Below are positions 36,530 to 48,540 of a stretch of DNA of 64,000 bases, in pieces (position 1 is the first letter of the stretch; each line of letters begins with the position of its first letter). A program made the translations under genes and the position numbers. The notes beneath the pieces were generated by a model. It was not told where the DNA came from. It worked only from the letters and a program-made list of their open reading frames with translations, and ran no database searches. Where the stretch lies: NCBI GenBank assembly GCA_032622095.1, contig CP136068.1, forward strand, positions 62,208,025 to 62,272,024, in the 5' to 3' direction. This DNA is from Siphonodentalium dalli (lineage: Eukaryota; Mollusca; Scaphopoda; Gadilida; Siphonodentaliidae).

Positions 36530-39500
36530 CCTGTCCACTCTTATATGAGTTCCTCCCTGTCCACTCTTATATGAGTTCCTCCCTGTCCACTCTTATGAGT
36601 TCCTCCCTGTCCACTCTAATATGAGTTCCTCCCTGTCCACTCTTATATGAGTTCCTCCCTGTCCACTCTTATATGAGTTCCTCCCTTTCCACTCTTATAT
36701 GAGTTCCTCCCTGTCCACTCGTATATGAGTTCCTCCCTGTTCACTCTTATATGAGTTCCTGCCTGTCCACTCTTATATGAGTTCCTCTCTGTCCACTCTT
36801 TTGAGTTCCTCCCTGTCCACTCTTATATGAGTTCCTCCCTGTCCACTCTTATGAGTTCCTCCCTGTCCACTCTAATATGAGTTCCTCCCTGTCCAACTTA
36901 TATGAATTCCTCCATGTCCACTCTAATATGAGTTCCTGCATGTCCACTCTTATATGAGTTCCTCCCTGTCCACTCGTATATGAGTTCCTCCCTGTTCACT
37001 CTTATATGAGTTCCTGCCTGTCCACTCTTATATGAGTTCCTCTCTGTCCACTCTTTTGAGTTCCTCCCTGTCCACACTTATATGAGTTCCTGCCTGTCCA
37101 CCCTTATATGAGTTCCTGCCTGTCCACACTTATATGATTTGCTCCCTGTCCACTCTTATATGAGTTGCTCCCTGTCCAATCTTTTATGAGTTGCTCCCTG
37201 TCCACTCTTTTATGAGTTGCTCCCTGTTAACTCTTTTATGAGTTGCTCCCTGTCCACTCTTTTATGAGTTGCTCCCTGTCCACTCTAATATGAGTTGCTC
37301 CCTGTCCACTCTTATATGTGTTCCTGCCTGTCCACTCTTATACGAGTTCCTCCCAGTCCGCTCTTATATGAGTTCCTCCCAGTCCACTCTTATATGAGTT
37401 CCTCCCTGTCCACTCCTATATGAGTTTCTCCATGTCCACTCTTATATGAGTTCCTCCCTGTCCACTCTTATATGAGTTCCTGCCTGTCCACTCTTATATG
37501 GGTTCCCCCTGTCTACTCTTATGAGTTCCTCCCTGTCCACTCTTATATGAGTTCCCACTGTCCACTCTTATATGAGTTCCTGCATGTCCACTCTTATATG
37601 AGTTCCTCCCTGTCCACTCTTATATGAGTTGCTGCCTGCCACTCTTATATTAGTTCATCCATGTCCACTCTTATATCAGTTGATGTCTGTCCACTCTTAT
37701 ATGAGTTCCTCCCTGTCCACTCTTATATGAGTTGGACCTGTATACTCTTATATGAGTTCCTCCCTGTCCACTCTTATATGAGTTCCTCCCTGTCCACTCT
37801 TATATGAGTTTCTCCCTGTCCACTCTTATATGAGTTCCTGCCTGTCCACTCTTATATGAGTTCCTCCCTGTCCACTCGTATATGAGTTGCTGCCTGCCAC
37901 TAGTATATGAGTTCATCCATGTCCACTCTTATATGAGTTGCTGTCTGTCCACTCTTATATGAGTTCCTCCCTGTCCACTCTTATATGAGTTGGACCTGTA
38001 TACTCTTATATGAGTTCCTCCCTGTCCACTCTTATGAGTTCCTCCCTGTCCACTCTAATATGAGTTCCTCCCTGTCCAACTTATATGAATTCCTCCTTGT
38101 CCACTCTAATATGAGTTCCTGCATGTCCACTCTTATATGAGTTCCTCCCTGTCCACTCGTATATGAGTTCCTCCCTGTTCACTCTTATATGAGTTCCTGC
38201 CTGTCCACTCTTATATGAGTTCCTCTCTGTCCACTCTTTTGAGTTCCTCCCTGTCCACACTTATATGAGTTCCTGCCTGTCCACTCTTATATGAGTTCCT
38301 GCCTGTCCACACTTATATGATTTGCTCCCTGTCCACTCTTATATGAGTTGCTCCCTGTCCAATCTTTTATGAGTTGCTCCCTGTCCACTCTTTTATGAGT
38401 TGCTCCCTGTTAACTCTTTTATGAGTTGCTCCCTGTCCACTCTTTTATGAGTTGCTCCCTGTCCACTCTAATATGAGTTGCTCCCTGTCCACTCTTATAT
38501 GTGTTCCTGCCTGTCCACTCTTATACGAGTTCCTCCCAGTCCACTCTTATATGAGTTCCTCCCAGTCCACTCTTATATGAGTTCCTCCCTGTCCACTCCT
38601 ATATGAGTTTCTCCATGTCCACTCTTATATGAGTTCCTCCCTGTCCACTCTTATATGAGTTCCTGCCTGTCCACTCTTATATGGGTTCCCCCTGTCTACT
38701 CTTATGAGTTCCTCACTGTCCACTCTTATATGAGTTCCCACTGTCCACTCTTATATGAGTTCCTGCATGTCCACTCTTATATGAGTTCCTCCCTGTCCAC
38801 TCTTATATGAGTTGCTGCCTGCCACTCTTATATGAGTTCATCCATGTCCACTCTTATATGAGTTGATGAATGTCCACTCTTATATGAGTTCCTCCCTGTC
38901 CACTCTTATATGAGTTGGACCTGTATACTCTTATATGAGTTCCTCCCTGTCCACTCTTATATGAGTTCCTCCCTGTCCACTCTTATATGAGTTTCTCCCT
39001 GTCCACTCTTATATGAGTTCCTGCCTGTCCACTCTTATATGAGTTCCTCCCTGTCCACTCGTATATGAGTTGCTGCCTGCCACTAGTATATGAGTTCATC
39101 CATGTCCACACTTATATGATTTACTGTCTGTCCACTCTTATATGAGTTCCTCCCTGTCCACTCTTATATGAGTTGGACCTGTATACTCTTATATGAGTTC
39201 CTCCCTGTCCACTCTAATATGAGTTGCTGACTGTCCACTCTTATATGAGTTGCTGCATGTCCACTCTTATATGAATTCATCCTTGTCCACTCTTATATGA
39301 GTTCCTCCCTGTCCACTCTTATATGAGTTCCTGCCTGTCCACTCTTATATGAATTCCTCCTTGTCCACTCTTATATGAGTTCATCCCTGTCCACTCTTAT
39401 ATGAGTTCCTCACAGTCCACTCTTATATGAGTTCCTCATTGTCCACTCTTATATGAGTCCCTCATTGTCCACTCTTATATGAGTTCTTCCCTGTCCACTC

Positions 39501-39902
39501 TTATATGAGTTCCTCCCTGTCCACTCTTATATGAGTTCCTCCCTGTCCACTCTTATATGAGTTCCTGCCTGTCCACTCTTATATGAGTTGCTGCCTGTCC
39601 ACTCTTATATAAGTTCCTCCCTGTCCACTCTTATATTAGTTCCTCCCTGCCCACTCTTATATTAATTCCTCCCTGTCCACTCATATATTAGTTCCTCCCT
39701 GTCCTCTCTTATATGAGATCCTCCCTGTCCACTCTTATATGAGTTGAACCTGTATACTCTTATAGGAGTTCCTCCCTGTCCACTCTTATATGAGTTGCTG
39801 AGTGTCCACTCTTATAACAGTTCCTGCCTGTCCACTCTTATATGAGTTCCTCCCTGTCCACTCTTATATGAGTTGCTGCCTGCCACTATTATATGAGTTC
39901 AT
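36530..39902 (+). repeat. 3,478-bp higher-order repeat, copy 2 (incomplete end)
   Basis: Tandem partner of 33,052-36,529, matching to 39,902 (3,373 bp), where TTCATCCATG becomes TTCATGCGTG. Rare private changes include CACCCTTATATG near 37,100, TATATCAGTTGATG near 37,675, GAATTCCTCCTTG near 38,095, GTTGATGAATG near 38,865 and TATAACAG near 39,813. The last about 105 bases expected of a full copy are replaced by another monomer series. Confidence 0.93.
36819..39184 (+). repeat. Nested 1,183-bp tandem pair inside copy 2
   Basis: The counterpart of 33,341-35,706: copies at about 36,819-38,001 and 38,002-39,184 (GTCTACT at 37,511 and 38,694). It keeps both distinguishing markers of the first pair in the same order (TATATTAGTTCATCC near 37,649 and CACACTTATATGATTTACTG near 39,109). 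The 1,183-bp duplication therefore predates the 3,478-bp one. Confidence 0.92.
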
Positions 39903-40740
39903 GCGTGTCCACTCTTATATGAGTTGCTCCCTGTCCACTCTTATATGAGTTGCTGTCTGTCCACTCTTATATGAGTTCCTCCCTGTCCACTCTTATATGA
40001 GTTCCTGCTTGTCCACTCTTATATGAGTTCCTCCCTGTCCACTCTTATATGAGTTCCTCCCTGTCCACTCTTATATGAGTTCATGCGTGTCCACTCTTAT
40101 ATGAGTTGCTCCCTGTCCACTCTTATATGAGTTGCTCCCTGTCCACTCTTTTATGAGTTGCTCCCTGTCCACTCTTATATGAGTTGGACCTGTCCACTCT
40201 TATATGAGTCCCAGCCTGTCACTCTTATATGAATTCCTGCATGTCCACTCTTATATGAGTTCTTCCCTGTCCACTCTTATATGAGTTCCTCCCTGTCAAC
40301 TCTTATATGAGTTCTTCCCTGTCCACTCTTATATGAGTTCCTCCCTGTCAACTCTTATGAGTTCCTCCCTGTACACTGTTATATGAGTTCTTGCCTGTCC
40401 ACTCTTATATGAGTTGCTGCCTGTCCACTCTTATATGAGTTCCAGTCTGTCCACTCTTATATGAGATCCTCATTTTCCACTCTTATATGAATTCCTCATT
40501 TTCCACTCTTATATGAGTTCTTCCCTGTCCACTCTTATATGAGTTCCTCCCTGTCAACTCTTATGAATTCCTCCCTGTACACTGTTATATGAATTCCTGC
40601 ATGTCCACTCTTATATGAGTTCTTCCCTGTCCACTCTTATATGAGTTCCTGCCTGTCCACTCTTATATGAGTTCCTACATGTCCACTCTTATATGAGTTC
40701 CTGCCTGTCCACTCTTATATGATTTGCTGCCTGTCCACTC

Positions 40741-41000
40741 TTATATAAGTTCCTCCCTGTCCACTCTTATATTAGTTCCTCCCTGCCCACTCTTATATTA
40801 GTTCCTCCCTGTCCACTCATATATTAGTTCCTCCCTGTCCTCTCTTATATGAGATCCTCCCTGTCCACTCTTATATAAGTTCCTCCCTGTCCACTCTTAT
40901 ATTAGTTCCTCCCTGCCCACTCTTATATTAGTTCCTCCCTGTCCACTCATATATTAGTTCCTCCCTGTCCTCTCTTATATGAGATCCTCCCTGTCCACTC
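40741..41000 (+). repeat. 130-bp (five-monomer) tandem duplication
   Basis: TATATAAG, TATATTAG with CTGCCCACTC, TATATTAG, ACTCATATATTAG and CCTGTCCTCTC/GAGATCC monomers occur at 40,741-40,870 and again at 40,871-41,000 with an offset of exactly 130 bp. Elsewhere in the window (for example near 15,780-15,900 and 24,130-24,250) this five-monomer cassette occurs once. The second copy is therefore a local gain. Confidence 0.93.
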
Positions 41001-41274
41001 TTATATGAGTTGGACCTGTATACTCTTATATGAGTTCCTCCCTGTCCACTCTTATATGAGTTGCTGCCTGCCACTATTATATGAGTTCATCCATGTCCAC
41101 TCTTATATGAGTTTCTGTCTGTACACTCTTATATGAGTTCCTCCCTGTACACTCTTATATGAGTTGCTGAGTGTCCACTCTTATATCAGTTCCTGCCTGT
41201 CCTCTCTTATATGAGTTCCTCCCTGTCCACTCTTATATGAGTTGCTGCCTGCCACTATTATATGAGTTCATCCA

Positions 41275-41365
41275 TGTCCACTCTTATACGAGATGCTGTC
41301 TGTCCACTCTTATACGAGATGCTGTCTGTCCACTCTTATACGAGATGCTGTCTGTCCACTCTTAT
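41275..41365 (+). repeat. Triplicated ATACGAGATGCTGTCTG monomer
   Basis: Three identical consecutive 26-bp monomers carry ATACGAG plus ATGCTGTCTG. In the same context elsewhere (14,900, 24,598, 29,140, 36,440, 44,010, 45,298) this monomer is single. Each copy brings a CpG (ACGAG), so it is also a small CpG cluster in an otherwise CpG-poor array. Confidence 0.93.
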
Positions 41366-43534
41366 ATGAGTTCCTCCCTGTCCACTCTTATATGAGTTCC
41401 TCCCTGTCCACTCTTATATGAGTTCCTCCCTGTCCACTCTTATATGAGTTCCTCCCTGTCCACTCTTATATGAGTTCCTGCGTGTCCACTCTTATATGAG
41501 TTGCTCCCTGTCCACTCTTATATGAGTTGCTCCCTGTACACTCTTTTATGAGTTGCTCCCTGTCCACTATTTTATGAGTTGCTCCCTGTCCACTCTTTTA
41601 TGAGTTCCCCCCTGTCCACTCTTATATGAGTTGGACCTGTATACTCTTATATGAGTTCCTCCCTGTCCACTCTTATATGAGTTCCTGCATGTCCACTCTT
41701 ATATGAGTCCCAGCCTGTCACTCTTATATGAATTCCTGCATGTCCACTCTTATATGAGTTCTTCCCTGTCCACTCTTATATGAGTTCCTCCCTGTCAACT
41801 CTTATGAGTTCCTCCCGTACACTGTTATATGAGTTCCTGCCTGTCCACTCTTATATGAGTTGCTGCCTGTCCACTCTTATATGAGTTCCTCCCTGTCCAC
41901 TGTTATATGAGTTCCTCCCTGTCCACTCTTATATTAGTTCCTCCCTGCCCACTCTTATATTAGTTCCTCCCTGTACACTCATATATTAATTCCTCCCTGT
42001 CCTCTTTTATATGAGTTCCTCCCTGTCCACTCTTATATGAGTTGCTGCCTGTCCACTCGTATATGAGTTCCAGCCTGTCCACTCTTATGAGTTCCTGCAT
42101 GTCCAGTCTTATGAGTTCCTCCCTGTCCACTCTTATATGAGTTCCTGCCTGTCCACTCTTATGAGTTCCAGCCTGTCCACTCTTATATTAGTTCCTCACT
42201 GTCCACTCTTATATTAGTTACTCCCAGTCCACTCTTATATTAGTTCCTCCATGTACACTCATATATTAGTTCCTACCTGTCCTCTCTTATGAGTTCCTCC
42301 CTGTCCACTATTATATGAGTTGCTGCCTGTCCACTCGTATATGAGTTCCAGCCTGTCCACTCGTATATGAGTTCCAGCCTGTCCACTCTTATATGAGTTC
42401 CTGCCTGTCCACTCTTATGAGTTCCTCCATGTCCACTCTTATGAGTTCCTCCCTGTCCACTCTTATGAGTTCCTCCCTGTCCACTCTTATATGAGTTCCT
42501 CCCTGTCCACTCTTATATGAATTACTGCATGTCCACTCTTATATGAGTTCTTCCCTGTCCACTCTTATATGAGTTCCTCACTGTCAACTCTTATGAGTTC
42601 CTCCCTGTACACTGCTATATGAGTTCCTGCCTGTCCACTCTTATATGAGTTCCTGCCTGCCCACTCTTAAATGAGTTCCTGCCTGTCCACTCTTATATGG
42701 GTTCCTCCCTGTCCACTGTTATATGAGATCCTCACTGTCCACTCTTATATGAGTTCCAGCCTGTCCACTCTTATATGAGTTCCTCCCTGTCCACTCTTAT
42801 ATGAGTTCCTCCCTGTCCACTCTTATGAGTTCCTCCCTGTCCACTCTAATATGAGTTGCTGACTGTCCACTATTATATGAGTTCCTGCCTGTCCACTCTT
42901 ATATGAGTTCCTCCCTGTCCACTAGTATATGAGTTGCTGCCTGCCACTAGTATATGAGTTCATCCATGTCCACTCTTATATGAGTTGCTGTCTGTCCACT
43001 CTTATATGAGTTCCTCCCTGTCCACTCTTATATGAGTTGCTGACTGTCCACTCTTATATGAATTCCTCCTTGTCCACTCGTATATGAGTTCCACCCTGTC
43101 CACTCTTGTGAGTTCCTCATTGTCCACTCGTATATGAGTCCCTTATTGTCCACTCTTATATGAGTTCCTCATTGTCCACTATTATATGAGTTCCAGTCTA
43201 TCCACTCTTATATGAGTTCCTCATTTTCCACTCTTATATGAGTTCCTCCCAGTCCACTCTTATATAAGTTGTTGTCTGTCCACTATTATATGAGTCCCAG
43301 CCTGTCCACTCTTATATGAATTCCTGCATGTCCACTCTTATAAGAGTTCTTCCCTGTCCACTGTTATATGAGTTCCTCCCTGTCCACTCTTATTTGAGAT
43401 CCTCCCTGTCCGCTCTTATATGTGTTCCAGCCTGTCCACTCTTATGTGAGTTCCTCCCTGTCCACTCTTATATGAGTTCCTCCCCGTCCACTCTTATATG
43501 AGTTCCTGCCTGTCCACTCTTATATGAGTTGCTG

Positions 43535-44796
43535 CCTGTCCACTCTTATATAAGTTCCTCCCTGTCCACTCTTATATTAGTTCCTCCCTGCCCACTCTTA
43601 TATTAGTTTCTCCCTGTCCACTCATATATTAGTTCATCCCTGTCCTCTCTTATATGAGATCCTCCCTGTCCACTCTTATATGAGTTGGACCTGTATACTC
43701 TTATATGAGTTCCTCCCTGTCCACTCTTATGAGTTGCTGACTGTCAACTATTATATGAGTTCCTCCTTGTCCACTCTTATATGAGTTGCTGCCTGCTACT
43801 ATTATATGAGTTCATCCATGTCCACTCTGATATGAGTTTCTGTCTGTACACTCTTATATGAGTTCCTCCCTGTCCACTCTTATATGAGTTGCTGAGTGTC
43901 CACTCTTATATCAGTTCCTGCCTGTCCACTCTTATATGAGTTCCTCCCTGTCCACTCTTATATGAGTTGCTGCCTGCCACTATTATATGAGTTCATCCCT
44001 GTCCACTCTTATACGAGATGCTGTCTGTCCACTCTTATATGAGTTCCTCCCTGTCTACGCTTATATGAGTTCCTGCCTGTCCACTCTTATATGAGTTCCT
44101 CTCTGTCCACTCTTATATGAGTTCCTCCCTGTCCACTCTTATATGAGTTCCTCCCTGTCCACTCTTATATGAGTTCCTGCGTGTCCACTCTTATATGAGT
44201 TGCTCCCTGTCCACTCTTATATGAGTTGCTCCCTGTCCACTCTTTTATGAGTTGCTCCCTGTCCACTATTTTATGAGTTGCTCCCTGTCCACTCTTTTAT
44301 GAGTTCCTCCCTGTCCACTCTTATATGAGTTGGACCTGTATACTCTTATATGAGTTCCTGTCCACTCTTATATGAGTTCCTGCATGTCCACTCTCATATG
44401 AGTTCTTCCCTGTCCACTCTTATATGAGTTCCTCCCTGTCAACTCTTATGAGTTCCTCCCTGTACACTGTTATATGAGTTCCTGCCTGTCCACTCTTATA
44501 TGAGTTGCTGCCTGTCCACTCTTATATGAGTTCCAGTCTGTCCACTCTTATATGAGTTCCAGTCTGTCCACTCTTATATGAGTTCCTCATTTTCCACTCT
44601 TATATGAATTCCTCATTTTCCACTCTTATATGAATTCCTCATTTTCCACTCTTATATGAGTTCCTCCCAGTCCACTCTTATATGAGTTGCTGCCTGTCCA
44701 CTATTATATGAGTCCCAGCCTGTCCACTCTTGTGTGAATTCCTGCATGTCCACTCTTATATGCGTTCTTCCTTGTCCACTCTTATATGAGTTCCTC
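43535..44796 (+). repeat. 1,262-bp tandem pair, copy 1
   Basis: TATATAAG at 43,551 and 44,813 and TTGGACC near 43,685 and 44,947 give 1,262 bp. The unit runs TATATAAG, TATATTAG, TTGGACC, GCTGACTGTCAAC, GCTGAGTG, ATACGAG, GTTGCTCCC, a second TTGGACC, GTACACTG, TTCCAGTCTG and CATTTTCC. A shortened monomer at about 44,351 (TTCCTG joined directly to TCCACTC, 4 bp missing) is private to this copy. Confidence 0.85.
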
Positions 44797-45870
44797 CCTG
44801 TCCACTCTTATATAAGTTCCTCCCTGTCCACTCTTATATTAGTTCCTCCCTGCCCACTCTTATATTAGTTCCTCCCTGTCCACTAATATATTAGTTCCTC
44901 CCTGTCCTCTCTTATATGAGATCCTCCCTGTCCACTCTTATATGAGTTGGACCTGTATACTCTTATATGAGTTCCTCCCTGTCCACTCATGAGTTGCTGA
45001 CTTTCAACTATTATATGAGTTCCTCCTTGTCCACTCTTATATGAGTTGCTGCCTGCCACTATTATATGAGTTCATCCATGTCCACTCTTATATGAGTTTC
45101 TGTCTGTACACTCTTATATGAGTTCCTCCCTGTCCACTCTTATATGAGTTGCTGAGTGTCCACTCTTATATGAGTTGCTGAGTGTCCACTCTTATATCAG
45201 TTCCTGCCTGTCCACTCTTATATGAGTTCCTCCCTGTCCACTCTTATATGAGTTGCTGTCTGCCACTATTATATGAGTTCTTCCATGTCCACCCTTATAC
45301 GAGATGCTGTCTGTCCACTCTTATATGAGTTCCTCCCTGTCCACTCTTATATGAGTTCCTGCCTGTCCACTCTTATATGAGTTCCTCACTGTCCACTCTT
45401 ATATGAGTTCCTCCCTGTCCACTCTTATATGAGTTCCTCCCTGTCCACTCTTATATGAGTTCCTGCGTGTCCACTCTTATATGAGTTGCTCCCTGTCCAC
45501 TCTTATATGAGTTGCTCCCTGTCCACCCTTTTATGAGTTGCTCCCTGTCCACTCTTTTATGAGTTGCTCCCTGTCCACTCTTTTATGAGTTCCTCCCTGT
45601 CCACTCTTATATGAGTTGGACCTGTATACTCTTATATGAGTTCCTCCCTGTCCACTCTTATATGAGTTCCTGCATGTCCACTCTTATGTGAGTCCCAACC
45701 TGTCACTCTTATATGAATTCCTGCATGTCCACTATTATATGAGTTCTTCCCTGTCCACTCTTATATGAGTTCCTCCCTGTCAACTCTTATGAGTTCCTCC
45801 CTGTACACTGTTATATGAGTTCCTGCCTGTCCACTCTTATATGAGTTGCTGCCTGTCCATTCTTATATGA
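44797..45870 (+). repeat. 1,262-bp tandem pair, copy 2 (diverging)
   Basis: Follows 43,535-44,796 directly. Private changes include CTCATGAGTTGCTGAC near 44,988 (a 22-bp monomer that has lost 4 bp), a duplicated GCTGAGTG monomer near 45,148-45,200, and an extra CCCAACCTGTCACTC series near 45,690. Correspondence is lost near 45,870, where TATATTAG and ACTCATATATTAATT monomers begin. Confidence 0.8.
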
Positions 45871-48540
45871 GTTCCTCCCTGTCCACTCTTATATGAGTTC
45901 CTCCCTGTCCACTCTTATATTAGTTCCTCCCTGTCCACTCTTATATTAGTTCCTCCCGGTACACTCATATATTAATTCCTCCCTGTCCTCTCTTATATGA
46001 GTTCCTCCCTGTACACTCTTATATGAGTTGCTGCCTGTCCACTCGTATATGAGTTCCAGCCTGTCCACTCTTATGAGTTCCTGCATGTCCAGTCTTATGA
46101 GTTCCTCCCTGTCCACTCTTATATGAGTTCCTGCCTGTCCACTCTTATGAGTTCCAGCCTGTCCACTCTTATGAGTTCCAGCCTGTCCACTCTTATATGA
46201 GTTCCTCCATGTCCACTCTTATATTAGTTCCTCCCTGTCCACTCTTATATTAGTTTCTCCCTGTCCACTCTTATATTAGTTCCTCCCGGTCCACTATTAT
46301 ATTAGTTCCTCCCTGTCCACTCTTATATTAGTTCCTCCATGTACACTCATATATTAGTTCCTCCCTGTCCTCCCTTATGAGTTCCTCCCTCTCCACTATT
46401 ATATGAGTTGCTGCCTGTCCACTCGTATATGAGTTCCAGCCTGTCCACTCGTATATGAGTTCCAGCCTGTCCACTCTTATATGAGTTCCTGCCTGTCCAC
46501 TCTTATGAGTTCCTCCATGTCCACTCTTATGAGTTCCTCCCTGTCCACTCTTATGAGTTCCTCCCTGTCCACTCTTATATGAGTTCCTCCCTGTCCACTC
46601 TTATATGAATTACTGCATGTCCACTCTTATATGAGTTCTTCCCTGTCCACTCTTATATGAGTTCCTACCTGTCAACTGTTATGAGTTCCTCCCTGTACAC
46701 TGCTATATGAGTTCCTGCCTGTCCAATCTTATATGAGTTCCTGCCTGCCCACTCTTAAATGAGTTCCTGCCTGTCCACTCTTATATGGGTTCCTCCCTGT
46801 TCACTCTTATATGAGTTCCTCCCTGTCCACTCTTATATGAGTTCCTCCCTGTCCACTCTTATATGAGTTCCTCCCTGTCCACTCTTATATGAGTTCCTCC
46901 CTGTCCACTCTTATATGAGTTCCTCCCTGTCCACTGTTGTATGAGTTCCTCCCTGTCCACTCTTATGAGTTCCTCCCTGTCCACTCTAATATGAGTTCCT
47001 CCCTATCCATCTTATATGAGTTCCTCCCTGTCCACTCTAATATGAGTTCCTCCCTGTCCACTCTAATATGAGTTCCTGCATGTCCACTCGCATATGAGTT
47101 CCTGCCTGTCCACTCTTATGAGTTTCAGCCTGTCCACTCTAATGAGTTCCAGCCTGTTCACTCTTATATGAGTTCCTCCCTGTTCACTCTTATATTAGTT
47201 CCTCCCTGTCCACTCTTATATTAGTTCCTCCCTGTCCACTCTTATATTAGTTCCTCCGTGTACACTCATATATTAGTTCCTCCCTGTCCTCTCTTATGAG
47301 TTCCTCCTGTCCACTATTATATGAGTTGCTGCCTGTCCACTCGTATATGAGTTCCAGCCTGTCCACTCGTATATGAGTTCCAGCCTGTCCACTCTTATAT
47401 GAGTTCCTGCCTGTCCACTCTTATGAGTTCCTCCATGTCCACTCTTATGAGTTCCTCCCTGTCCACTCTTATGAGTTCCTCCCTGTCCACTCTTATATGA
47501 GTTCCTGCCTGTCCACTCTTATATGAGTTCCAGCCTGTCCACTCTTATATGAGTTCCTGCCTGTCCACTCTTATATGAGTTCCTCACTGTCCACTTTATA
47601 TGAGTTCCTCCCTGTCCACTCTTATGTGAGTTCCTGCCTGTCCACTATTATATGAGTTCCTCCTTGTCCACTCTTATATGAGTTGCTCCCCGTCCATTCT
47701 TTTATGAGTCTCTCCCTGTCCACTCAAATATGAGTTCCTCCCTGACCACTCTTATATATGTTCCTGCCTGTCCACTCTTATATGAGTTGCTCCCTGTCCA
47801 TTTTTGTATGAGTTTCTCCCTTTCCACTCAAATATGAGTTCCTCCCTGACCACTCTTATATCTGTTCCGGCCTGTCCACTCTTATATGAGTTCCTGCCTG
47901 ACCACTCTTATATGAGTTCCTCCCTGTCCACTCTTATATGAGTTCCTCCCTGTCCACTCTTATATGAGTTTCTCCCTGTCCACTCTTATATGAGTTCCTC
48001 CCTGTCCACTCTTATATGAGTTCCTCCCTGTCCACTCTTATATGAGTTCCTCCCTGTCCACTCTTATATGAGTTCCTCCCTGCCCACTCTTATGAGTTCC
48101 TCCCTGTCCACTCTAATATGAGTTCCTCCCTGTCCATCTTATATGAGTTCCTCCCTGTCCACTCTAATATGAGTTCCTCCCTGTCCACTCTAATATGAGT
48201 TCCTGCATGTCCACTCGCATATGAGATCCTCCCTGTTCACTCTTATATGAGTTCCTGCTTGTCCACTCTTATATGAGTTCCTCTCTGTCCACTCTTATAT
48301 GAGATCCTCCCTGTCCACTCTTATATGAGTTCCTCCCTGTCCACTCTTATATGAGTTCATGTGTGTCCACTCTTATGAGTTCCTGCGTGTCCCCTCTTAT
48401 ATGAGTTGCTCCCTGTCCACTCTTATATGAGTTGATCCCTGTCCACTCTTTTATGAGTTGCTCCCTGTCCACTCTTTTATGAGTTGCTCCCTGTCCACTC
48501 TTTTATGAGTTCCTCCCTGTCCACTCTTATATGAGTTGGA
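45871..48540 (+). repeat. Mosaic region rich in 24-mers and TTAGTT monomers
   Basis: The TATATTAG, ACTCATATATTAATT, CTCGTATATGAGTTCCAGCC and 24-mer cassettes appear twice, near 46,000-46,570 and 47,200-47,490. The part 46,020-46,800 matches 42,040-42,720 (ATTACTGCATG at 42,531 and 46,609). The first ACTCAAATATG monomers of the window, with CTGACCACTC and TATATATG/TATATCTG partners, occur at 47,722 and 47,825. Confidence 0.75.

Larger units (their letters stand above)
39903..43534 (+). repeat. Mosaic region with many short recent expansions
   Basis: No single long period; the order of variants is a patchwork of cassettes seen elsewhere. Local tandem events are obvious: a 52-bp dimer duplicated near 40,259-40,362, a 130-bp duplication at 40,741-41,000, and a triplicated ATACGAGATGCTGTCTG monomer near 41,275-41,360. 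From about 42,040 to 42,720 the variant order matches about 46,020-46,800 (offset about 4,078). Confidence 0.75.

Noticed and set aside
41171-41395. 74-codon plus-strand ORF
   Set aside because: Periodic repeat translation. It is kept open by the triplicated ATACGAG monomer, which lacks the stop, and ends at the usual ATATGA stop.
43316-43501. 61-codon plus-strand ORF
   Set aside because: Same monomer-derived peptide pattern with its end in STLI. It depends on variants such as TATAAGAG and TTATTTGAG that remove stops.
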